The position numbers were made by a program, and so were the translations under genes. Positions 56,226 to 64,000 of a stretch of DNA of 64,000 bases are shown one piece after another. The stretch spans positions 1,477,452-1,541,451 of the forward strand of contig RPFO01000017.1 of the NCBI GenBank assembly GCA_009746045.1, in the 5' to 3' direction. Positions within the stretch are counted from its first letter, which is position 1. Every line of letters begins with the position of its first letter. The notes beneath the pieces were generated by a model. It was given only the letters and a program-made list of their open reading frames with translations. It was not told the DNA's origin and ran no database searches. The DNA is from Mesostigma viride. Its lineage: Eukaryota > Streptophyta > Mesostigmatophyceae > Mesostigmatales > Mesostigmataceae.

Positions 56226-57833
56226 ATGGCATCCGCGATCATGCAACTCCACGCGAAAGGGTCGCAGGACATCGCGACCATCGTGAACCCCGAAATCACC
56301 TTTTGGAAGACTGTGTACCCGCGCCACACCAACTTCGCGTGGGACGACGCCATCATCACACAGAGCACCGGGACGTCCGACTACGGCCAGCTCGTGGAGT
56401 TTAAGCTCCCGCGGTCGGGCGACCTCGTCACCAACTGCACGCTGCTGGTGGAGATGGACAGGCTCGGCAATTGGGAGAATAAGTTCTCGCCGTACATCCA
56501 GGACTTCGGGCGCGCGCTCATCGACTATGTGGAGCTCACCATCGGCGGGTACCAGATCGAGAGGATCACCGGCGACATGCTGCATATCCACGATATAACC
56601 ACCAGGCCGGACTACCAGAGCTACGTCAAGAACATGCCCGTCCAGCACGGCGGCTCCATCTCCTTCAACTCGAACGGCACCGTCAAGGAGCAGTACAACA
56701 ACAGGAACAAGCAGATCCTGTACCTGCCCCTCGAGTTCAGTTTCACTCGCGACCCGGGCCTCGCACTCCCCATGATCGCGCTGCAGTACCACGAGGTGCG
56801 CGTCAAGGTGAAGCTCAGCCCTGCCGACAAGATCTTCACGCGCTTTCAGCTGCGAACCCCGAACCCCACGGCCGACTTTAACCCCAGGTTCAACGCGGCT
56901 AGCACCATTGATCAGATGGGGTTGCGGGACACCATCCGGTCGCTGTACCTGCGCGGCATCTACGGCGACGAGATGTCGCAGCTCATCATCGATACAGAAG
57001 ACCTCTCGCCCGTCAACTATGTCATCCAGAACGCCTTGTACACCGACAAGCTCACGAGTTTATCCGTAGCCTCTGGCACTGGGGTCATCTCTTTCAATCT
57101 AGCCGCGTATACCGGCAAGACCTTCAAAATCCTGCCTGACATGGTGCCTAACGCAGAAAAGTACGTCCTAGGCACACCGACGGTCACTGCGAACAGCAGG
57201 AGCACGTGGGTCGCCACCCCCCCGAAACTCTCCGTCCGCCTCATGTGCAGGTACATCTACCTGGACGACTTTGAGCGCAGGCAGTTCGCCGTCAACACCC
57301 ACGAGTACCTCGTGACCGAGTACCAGCACCACCAGCACTTCGTCACCGCCGGCGTCGACCAGGTGTCCATCGACCTCAAGTTCAACCACCCGACCAAGGA
57401 GCTCCTGTTCTTCTACCGCCCGGACGAGTGGTGGGGCGAGGATCCGTCATCGTACCAAAACTACACAGGGTACTGGTCGTTCGCCAACCCCAACTCCGCG
57501 TTCGGGGACGGACACCTGTTCGGCAGCGCGAACCTCGTGCTGAACTCGCAGAACGTGTACGGTGACGGCCGCGACCCGGTGTACTTCTCGTCGTTGATCC
57601 CGGCCCATTTCCACAAGCACGCGTGGGATGACCGCATTTACACCATCCCGTTCGCTCTGGATCCGGACTCGTGGAAGCCCACCGGATCTCTGAACATGTC
57701 CAGGCTCGATGACGTCAAGCTGGTGCTGAAGAGGACCGGCCCGCTCGAACCGGGGTGTATCCACGTGTACGCCAAGAACTTTAACGTCATCAAGATCCAG
57801 AACGGTATGGGAGGAAAGAGGTACGCGTCCTAA
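56226..57833 (+). CDS. Major capsid protein paralogue B
   Basis: The 535-residue frame is intact. Typical segments are MQLHAKGSQDIATIVNPEIT, FWKTVYPRHTNFAW, VEFKLPRSGDLVTNCTLLVE, YLPLEFSFTRDPGLALPMIA, LQYHEVRVKVKLS, the second-jelly-roll YIYLDDFERRQFAV and ELLFFYRPDEW, and the closing IHVYAKNFNVIKIQNGMGG. This is the double-jelly-roll fold that forms NCLDV hexons. It shares motifs but only modest identity with paralogue A, so the two diverged long ago. The ATG at 56226 is preferred to the in-frame ATG at 56157. Confidence 0.95.
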   Translation: MASAIMQLHAKGSQDIATIVNPEITFWKTVYPRHTNFAWDDAIITQSTGTSDYGQLVEFKLPRSGDLVTNCTLLVEMDRLGNWENKFSPYIQDFGRALIDYVELTIGGYQIERITGDMLHIHDITTRPDYQSYVKNMPVQHGGSISFNSNGTVKEQYNNRNKQILYLPLEFSFTRDPGLALPMIALQYHEVRVKVKLSPADKIFTRFQLRTPNPTADFNPRFNAASTIDQMGLRDTIRSLYLRGIYGDEMSQLIIDTEDLSPVNYVIQNALYTDKLTSLSVASGTGVISFNLAAYTGKTFKILPDMVPNAEKYVLGTPTVTANSRSTWVATPPKLSVRLMCRYIYLDDFERRQFAVNTHEYLVTEYQHHQHFVTAGVDQVSIDLKFNHPTKELLFFYRPDEWWGEDPSSYQNYTGYWSFANPNSAFGDGHLFGSANLVLNSQNVYGDGRDPVYFSSLIPAHFHKHAWDDRIYTIPFALDPDSWKPTGSLNMSRLDDVKLVLKRTGPLEPGCIHVYAKNFNVIKIQNGMGGKRYAS

Positions 57834-57856
57834 GCGTCCCGTAGCATAATAAGAAG

Positions 57857-58657
57857 ATGGACGTTCGTCCAGGACGAGCGACTCTGCCCCTTTTCAGCGT
57901 CGTCCACGAAGACGACAGGTACCTATATTTCGAGATGGAAAACTCCCCTCTTGCTGGCAAAGTGAGAGTAGCAAAGGAAACGAGGTACGTCAATGGCCAG
58001 GACTTCTGCGACGTCCTGTCCATGGGCAAGAAGAAGATAAAGACATTCACGAGGACAAAGGCGTTCGAGGACTTACTGGATGCGATGAAGGTCCACCTCG
58101 GCGTCCAGCACCTCGTGGAGCGCGTGCAAGGAGGGACACCGTCCATGCAAGGGACGTGGATGCACACCTCGCTCATATGGCACGTTGCCGCCTGGATTAG
58201 CCCCGTGTTCGCCGTTGCCGCCATGGACTGGGCGGACAGCTTCTACAACACCCCCTCGTGTCCCAAGGGGTGCATGGAGACGCTCGCATTCAGAATGGTC
58301 GAGGAAGCCGCGAGGCAGTCAATGCAGCGATCCGAAGCGGACGTGAGAGACGCCGTGGCCCTGTGCGTGCGGGGGCAGGTAGAAGTGAAAGTCGGGGACA
58401 CCAACATGAGGGCCGACATCGTCAGCCACAAGTGCAGTATGATAATCGAAGTGAAAGAGGTCGCGCGATGGACCGACGCCGTAGGCCAGCTGCTGGTGTA
58501 CGGACACCACTTCCCCGGTCTCACGAAGGTCATCGTGGTGTTTGACAGGGACGGGAAGGACATCGCGGAAGAACACATCGAAGGAATGGAATTCCACGTG
58601 CAAGGACTCGACATGATGGTCTGCACCGAGCAGTATTTTCACAAGTACCGCGCGTAA
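57857..58657 (+). CDS. KilA-N domain fused to a PD-(D/E)XK-type nuclease domain
   Basis: Residues about 60-130 form a clear KilA-N domain: FCDVLSMGKKKIKTFTRTKA, then QGTWMHTSLIWHVAAWISPV and AVAAMDWADSF. KilA-N binds DNA. Residues about 150-255 look like a restriction-endonuclease fold: MRADIVSHKCSMIIEVKEVA holds an Asp and an E-x-K 12 residues later, followed by AVGQLLVYGHHFPGLTKVIV, the QxxxY helix of many such nucleases. The frame is intact over 266 residues. It starts 23 bp after capsid B. A sequence-guided nuclease is the simplest reading. AATAAA lies at 58670. Confidence 0.75.
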   Translation: MDVRPGRATLPLFSVVHEDDRYLYFEMENSPLAGKVRVAKETRYVNGQDFCDVLSMGKKKIKTFTRTKAFEDLLDAMKVHLGVQHLVERVQGGTPSMQGTWMHTSLIWHVAAWISPVFAVAAMDWADSFYNTPSCPKGCMETLAFRMVEEAARQSMQRSEADVRDAVALCVRGQVEVKVGDTNMRADIVSHKCSMIIEVKEVARWTDAVGQLLVYGHHFPGLTKVIVVFDRDGKDIAEEHIEGMEFHVQGLDMMVCTEQYFHKYRA

Positions 58658-58708
58658 CAGTCATTACCTAATAAAACTTTCTTTGTCTACATTATAAACG
58701 CCTCGCCA

Positions 58709-60576
58709 TGGTTAACATATCGCAAGTCCCCGGTTTCAGGGGTCTATATTTGAATACGTCCGTGTCGATCGACGGTTCTCTTAAGAATCTAAACACGTCC
58801 CAATCATTACGTGGCCAGATCTCACAGTCACAAATAGCGTACCGATCTCGATGATCACAGGCAACAAATTCTGCAAACTGTTCATGCCCGTGTGGACTCC
58901 ACTGTTTACCAACGGGTTCGTCTACATCGATTCCATCACCCTAAACAATGATCGCATCGACAACGCGTCCGTCGCTATGACGCAAGTGAGCGGTGGCTAT
59001 GACATATCGCTGGGTTTCCTGTATGAGACACTTCGGAACAACCAACACGACCTCGCGACGGCCACCGAAAACCAGGTGGTGAGATTCACCATACCGGAAA
59101 ACAGGTACAGGATCGACGGGCAGGTCGTCGACACCACCACGATGTGTCTATCACGTTCACCCCGTACGTCGCCCCCCGCGAGCGGCTGCTATCACCGAAG
59201 CCTTGTTCAACTCGTACGACAGCGCGGGCGTGTTGCAGAAATCGCAGGGGTTGGTGACGGACCCGCTGTTTCCGAAGTTTGATTCGATCGACGTGAACGA
59301 CATTGTCGGTGGCGACGTCTGTTCCCTTGTTATCAGCGCGCAATACGGTTACGAGACGCCAGAAACCCCGTTCACGGTCGAGTACAAGATAGACGGCACG
59401 AGGTTTGGAGATTTCCACGTCCAAGCGCAGAAAAACGGCAAGTTTACCGTGGATATGTCGTCCATGTACCAGACTGTCAAGGATGGGGGGCACGACATGA
59501 GAATAACAGAGTCCCAGCTACTGACCTTCACTCTGCCGAGCTATCCTCAGATAATCAACGGGGTGGCGGAGTCCATGTTGCCGATCGACATTCGGATACA
59601 CCTAATTAACCCGCTCGTTACGGCATATAGACAGAGCTTGAAACGCAACGTCGCCGGTCTGATCAATGGACTGACCGACGTGGTGCTCGACGTCTCCGAT
59701 AATGGGGCTGCGCGCGACCGGTTGGTCATCGCCGCAAGGGATTGTTCGTCGCGTCTCCCGTCTACGTCTCTCAAATAGCGCCGTTGGCAAATCCGCCCGC
59801 CCACCGAAGTGTCCCTGCTATTCAGGACACCTGACCCTGTAACTATCCGATTGCCGCCGCTCAAGGCCCCGTACAAGATAGACGATGTCCTGTTTGGATA
59901 TGGCGACGTGACGGCGGACGCCGAGGGTCTGAAGGTCACCTTCCACGACCCGTACACCAGCGCAATGAACTCCGGATACGACATGTTCGCAAGAGAATCG
60001 CAACACCTGTCACTTATGATACCGCCACGCAGAATTTTGGTAGCGGACAGAATAGTGTCAAATGTGATACCTTTCGGATTCAACCTGCTGAGAGGCGTCG
60101 GGGACGACAACGAGTTTCAAACCGCGTTGGACGGGGTTACCAGCGTTCGATTAGAGGTGACGCAGTCTGACAACACTCTGGTGACCACTGATATAGCGTC
60201 GTTGCCATTATTGGAAATGTCCACTGTTTTCGTTAACCAGCTAGTGCCGCACAAAGACGCCGAGGTCGCGTTGGAATTTGTGACAAACTCCGTCGTCACC
60301 GTGACCGCCGCGCTCGATATCCCATTCATGATCGACGGTGTCCAGTTCGGTACTGCCGCTGTCAGCGCGGCCGGAAACGCCGTCAGGGTCGACATCGGCG
60401 CGCTTTATGCAAAGGTTCTCGCGAGCCCGTCGACAGGGTATGACCTTTTCACAAAGCGTTTCCAGGAGTTGACGTTTACGCTGCCCGCGTCGTCAATCTC
60501 GCTGGGTGCAACCCCAGCAATCTCGGTGGTCGAAGACGCATTCTCGTTCGTGCTTCCGATCCACCTCCTCGATTGA
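58709..60576 (+). CDS. Beta-rich repeat surface-type protein, three frameshifts
   Basis: The ATG at 58709 (MVNISQVPGF) opens the gene. Frame shifts near 58810, 59150 and 59780 are needed to read on to 60576. Four to five repeats of roughly 115 residues are visible, each with a strand containing FxYIDSITL or KIDGTRFGD, a DMSSMYQTVKDGGHDM-like helix, and a QxLTFTLP-like strand followed by an I-G-x-x turn. The composition is Val/Thr/Asp-rich with hardly any Cys. Such repeats suggest a fibre or adhesin built of tandem beta domains. No family is recognised. It lies directly upstream of the giant open frame at 60634. Confidence 0.6.
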
Positions 60577-60633
60577 TCGGTGCGTTGGCGGGAAATCGGT
60601 ATGTTTTTTTAATCTAATCATCATGGTAACAGC

Positions 60634-63600
60634 ATGTCTGCTACCGTCTACCCCATCACTACTCTCCAAGAAGCTTTTAAAAGGACTGATGGCCAAACCC
60701 CAATTTCGGTCAAGTTCTATTGCGTTTATGGTACCACTCTTACATATTCAGACGAACTATACAACGCCTCTACGGGTAGAATCGCCAATGTTTATGATAT
60801 TTCCGGGTTGGGCACGAACTTTGTGCAAGGTTCAATTACATTAGAAATACGCGTGTTCGTGTCTCCACTAGGCTACCGAGTAACAAGTACTGGTGCAAAT
60901 TATACGGGATCATTCGATACCAACGTCACGGGGGGTGTGGACAATATCACTATGTCCGGGTTAAAAGTGTATGTGTCTCAGGTCGCCGCCACGACTTCAT
61001 TACCCGCTCACACCAGGTTAGGTATTCCCCTAGGTTTTGTATATAGCGGGACACTCCACAGCACGGGTGGATGGGACATGCTAACCCCGGGGACAAACAA
61101 TTTCAACCTGCTCACGGTCGAGATTCCCGGCAATTTCATTAAGGTGGATACAACGCCTTTATTAAAGTCGATCGCATTTTCTGCACGCATATGGAATGGT
61201 GCCACTCCTACCGCACCTCAAACGCGATCGCTTGGGCAAGTGCCTAATATTACGGATGCGAAATTCCTCTTGGTGGACCCCTCCAATGATAGGCCCTATA
61301 CCGAAATCTCGGCAAAGACTACCGCGACTGGAACAAACGCCATTTCCGTTAGGTCGCCCATTCCGGCTGCGGATTGGAAAGAGACAATTAGTGCCAACCC
61401 AGCCGCCGACGTTATCCTGCAGATAACGTCGACTAATCTACTGAGAGGTAACGCTAGGTTGTTCTCGTGGACGCTAGGAGCTACGTCAGCCAGCGCGCCC
61501 GCGGATGTAACACAAACACGAGGTGTTAATGCGTTTGTGAACAATGTTGCGAAATTTCGTCTTGGGCCACTGAAAACAATCGCCGCGGCCTTGACGCCTA
61601 GTGTTGATATATTAAATCGGACTGACAATTACGTGACCGTGAAACTCCCGGCCGATTTGCTCGCCGGTTTCCCCTACGACGTGGAAGCGCAGTGGAATTT
61701 CACCACCGCTAGCACTAGTTCCGGCAACACTGGTTCCGGCAACACTACCTCCCCTACCCCTGTGTCCTTGGCCCAATTGAGGACCCAAGGCCTCACATCC
61801 GTCAGTCTTGAGCTAGCGACCGCCAACGCCGCGGTGAGGCCAGCCCAATCAATCGCTGAAGCTGACTGGGACTCGATGCAGTGTCAATACGGCCCGAGCG
61901 TGTCGACTGCCACACAGGTGAATATTCGGTTAACCTTTTCAACAAACACTAGCATCTCTCTCGCAAACACTGACCCTTTAGCAAGATTCGGGGTTATTTA
62001 CCGTTACAATAACGACGAGAATTCTGTAGATGGAACCTTCTCCATTGTGTCGAATTCTAGAATAGCGTTGGTCTCTCTCGGCAACGTCGCGAGTTGGCTG
62101 TCGTCAAACTCTCTCAACTTGCTGGCGAACAGCGGGAGTATCACGGTGACCATCCCCGGAAGTACCTTCAAAATCGGCAATAGCACTGACGCGTATCCAA
62201 ACCCGATAACATTCCCAATACGGTTTAATTCGGAGGGGGCCGATACACCCGTTGAGATAGGTAGCGTTCCGAACCTCAACGCTGCTAATTGCACTTGGTC
62301 TTTTGGAAACTCCATCATCCCCACCTCTGTGTCGGCGTTATCCGCAACAAAGGCGCCGATTGACGTGACAGGCGTGTGGGGTAAGTTTAACTCCTCGACC
62401 GCATCCCTCACAATTGCCTTTACCGCGGGCACTCTGAGTAGCATTCGAACCGGTACTGTTGTTTATTGGTCGGCGGGGTACGGTACCAATGGAAGCACCG
62501 GCGTCCTGAGCTTCGAATTGGTTCCCAGTTCATTGGTGAAGTCAGGGGATACCTTGATTATAAATTTTGGCCCATTGTTCTCAATCGTAAAAGACAGGAA
62601 TCTGGACATGAGAACACGGGACACGACGATTACGGTTACGGTCCCGCAAAACTGCCTTACGTTTTCAAATAACAGCACTAATGCCAGTTTTCAAGCAAGG
62701 TGGGTCTTTAGGGCCGACGTCGCCGACCTGCAATCCATGTACACCACCTATGTACCAACAAATAAGTTCACCACCGTTAACTGGCTATTTGGCACCGCTA
62801 CTACTCCCGGCGCCAATCTGTCGTCATCATCGTGGACTAAGCTGCCGATCGCACCGGTGCACAGGTATTGGGACAAGACGGCGACTTTGGAGTTCGGTTT
62901 CCCGTCCGGAACAACGCTAGCCGTGTCTAGCAGCACCGTTTCGGCCAAGGCGCGGATATCGCTGAGTGTGAACGGTAGTGCGCCAACATTTCTGGGCGAG
63001 GGTGACATCACTGTCTCTAGCTCTGGCAATCGCCTGTTACTGGCCACCCAGGGCGCAGACGGGCCAAACATTTGGGCAAACGCGCTATCGACACAAAAAG
63101 CCAACACAGATCTGCGCAGTTCAACCGCGGAAAACTCACTGGTCGTGGAGTTTCCGGCCATGACAGTGAGCGTTAACGAAACTTGGTTGCCAAATTTTAA
63201 AGACCGATGGATCTTTGAACGGAGATCTAGCAACCTGCTAGAGGTCGGACCAAGTCTGAGTGCCGTTGAATGGAATTTCAACAATACTACCCCGGTCGAC
63301 GCGATTGTAAAATCAGACGGTGTGTTTCAGCTGCCACCAGATGACAACACTCCCATCACTATGAATTCTAACATATACTCTGGTTCGGTACTAGGCGGTA
63401 CCCCCTTAAAGTCGGTGAAATTGGAGTTTTCGTTTGGCGGTAGCCCGATCTCGTTGGCCGATGGACCTAATCAAATTGCAGTTTATACCATCTCACGGGC
63501 TGGTTCGGATACTAAGGTAGTTCAAGAAACCACGGCCCCTGCGTCAGTTTCAAATGGCACAAAGTTGGTCCTTAATCTCACTAGCATGCTTGCTATTGCT

Positions 63601-64000
63601 TCATTACAATCACTTGACATGACCGCCGTCTCTACTGACGTTCGAATAAAAATTCTGTGTGGGAAGGTGATCGTGGACAGCGCCCCCCGGCCTTGGTCGA
63701 CTTCCGCAGTTGGGACTTGGAGGTTTTTGTCAGGGACAGGTAGTACGTCGACGCCACCGTCGCCGCCCGGGGGTCTGGGCGATCTCTCCTCGCTGTCCAG
63801 TGTCGATTTCGTCTACACCGGTTCGGGGACAGAACCGGTGGTAAAGAGCGCGGCCGCGTTCAACTCGGAGTGGCAAGTGCAGGACATAGGGCAATGGGAC
63901 GTGCCCTTTAGCACCACAGGCCGCATCGTCTCTCTCAGGATGCGATTCATCTCGCTGCCTGAAACAACCCCGACACTCACTAGTTTTGTGCCAAGAATCA
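60634..64000 (+). CDS. Giant repeat-rich beta protein, open to the window end
   Basis: From the ATG at 60634 (MSATVYPITTLQEAFKRTDG) the frame stays open for 1,122 codons with no stop or shift and leaves the window. The protein is Ser/Thr/Asn/Val-rich with long stretches of predicted beta strands and few Cys. Recurring units of about 170-190 residues carry SLELATANA or AKTTATGTNA starts, a PADW or EADW motif, and a W-x-F element (QWNFTTAST, CTWSFGNSI, RWVFRADVAD, EWNFNNTTP). This looks like an extracellular or virion-surface fibre. GC content is lower than in the core genes. No signal peptide is evident, as expected for virion proteins assembled in the cytoplasm. Confidence 0.85.
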   Translation, partial: MSATVYPITTLQEAFKRTDGQTPISVKFYCVYGTTLTYSDELYNASTGRIANVYDISGLGTNFVQGSITLEIRVFVSPLGYRVTSTGANYTGSFDTNVTGGVDNITMSGLKVYVSQVAATTSLPAHTRLGIPLGFVYSGTLHSTGGWDMLTPGTNNFNLLTVEIPGNFIKVDTTPLLKSIAFSARIWNGATPTAPQTRSLGQVPNITDAKFLLVDPSNDRPYTEISAKTTATGTNAISVRSPIPAADWKETISANPAADVILQITSTNLLRGNARLFSWTLGATSASAPADVTQTRGVNAFVNNVAKFRLGPLKTIAAALTPSVDILNRTDNYVTVKLPADLLAGFPYDVEAQWNFTTASTSSGNTGSGNTTSPTPVSLAQLRTQGLTSVSLELATANAAVRPAQSIAEADWDSMQCQYGPSVSTATQVNIRLTFSTNTSISLANTDPLARFGVIYRYNNDENSVDGTFSIVSNSRIALVSLGNVASWLSSNSLNLLANSGSITVTIPGSTFKIGNSTDAYPNPITFPIRFNSEGADTPVEIGSVPNLNAANCTWSFGNSIIPTSVSALSATKAPIDVTGVWGKFNSSTASLTIAFTAGTLSSIRTGTVVYWSAGYGTNGSTGVLSFELVPSSLVKSGDTLIINFGPLFSIVKDRNLDMRTRDTTITVTVPQNCLTFSNNSTNASFQARWVFRADVADLQSMYTTYVPTNKFTTVNWLFGTATTPGANLSSSSWTKLPIAPVHRYWDKTATLEFGFPSGTTLAVSSSTVSAKARISLSVNGSAPTFLGEGDITVSSSGNRLLLATQGADGPNIWANALSTQKANTDLRSSTAENSLVVEFPAMTVSVNETWLPNFKDRWIFERRSSNLLEVGPSLSAVEWNFNNTTPVDAIVKSDGVFQLPPDDNTPITMNSNIYSGSVLGGTPLKSVKLEFSFGGSPISLADGPNQIAVYTISRAGSDTKVVQETTAPASVSNGTKLVLNLTSMLAIASLQSLDMTAVSTDVRIKILCGKVIVDSAPRPWSTSAVGTWRFLSGTGSTSTPPSPPGGLGDLSSLSSVDFVYTGSGTEPVVKSAAAFNSEWQVQDIGQWDVPFSTTGRIVSLRMRFISLPETTPTLTSFVPRI

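Overview
This window is part of the genome of a large eukaryote-infecting DNA virus of the phylum Nucleocytoviricota (NCLDV), or an integrated copy of one. It carries two double-jelly-roll major capsid proteins, a D5-type primase-helicase, a separate archaeo-eukaryotic (AEP) primase, PCNA, a YqaJ-type nuclease, a poxvirus A22-type RuvC resolvase, homologues of the poxvirus late transcription factors VLTF2 and VLTF3, and several small NCLDV-conserved families. No host housekeeping locus and no ribosomal or bacterial operon is visible. The capsid proteins and the separation of primase from helicase look more like phycodnavirus/algavirus-type viruses than poxviruses or iridoviruses, but I cannot name a genus. 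One gene carries a clean spliceosomal intron, and many genes end in AATAAA, so at least part of the transcription probably meets host nuclear RNA processing.

Layout. 1-5 kb: coiled-coil protein, capping-enzyme-like protein, AEP primase, cob(I)alamin adenosyltransferase and a SLATT membrane protein, then a 46-bp tandem repeat. 5-10 kb: small membrane and zinc proteins, YqaJ nuclease, Holliday junction resolvase and conserved NCLDV small proteins. 10-23 kb: D5 helicase, KilA-N-like protein, F-box protein, histone-fold protein with an acidic tail, RING/TRAF protein, SET-domain protein, OTU protease. 23.3-24.6 kb: a large non-coding island with a 287-bp inverted repeat and a 101-bp direct repeat, followed by the intron-containing gene. 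25-36 kb: ADP-ribosyltransferase-like protein, SprT-like metalloprotease, NifS-like cysteine desulfurase, VLTF2, HNH-like protein and an abundant-type conserved protein. 36-46 kb: J-domain protein with a PCNA-binding motif, a low-complexity Ala/Gln/Pro protein, a C5 DNA methyltransferase and an acidic regulator-like protein. 46-58 kb: VLTF3, zinc/RING protein, KilA/BRO-like protein, PCNA, LysM protein, the divergent capsid pair and a KilA-N/nuclease fusion. 58.7 kb to the end: two large beta-rich, repeat-built surface-type proteins, the second open to the end of the window.

Two sequence-level patterns run through the window. First, most intergenic gaps over 300 bp are packed with the palindrome AGATCT, mostly upstream of divergent gene pairs or of KilA-N-type genes, which suggests a shared operator or origin element. 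Second, about twenty otherwise good genes are broken by single-base shifts, mostly at runs of six or more C or G. This looks more like indel errors in the assembly than gene decay, so such genes are listed here as single loci with the break noted.

The genes fit a virus that replicates DNA with its own primase, helicase, clamp, nuclease and resolvase, drives late transcription with VLTF2/VLTF3-type factors, and alters host chromatin, ubiquitin and signalling (histone-fold protein, SET, OTU, F-box, RING, ADP-ribosyltransferase). It also carries two unusual metabolic genes, for adenosylcobalamin and for sulfur mobilisation.
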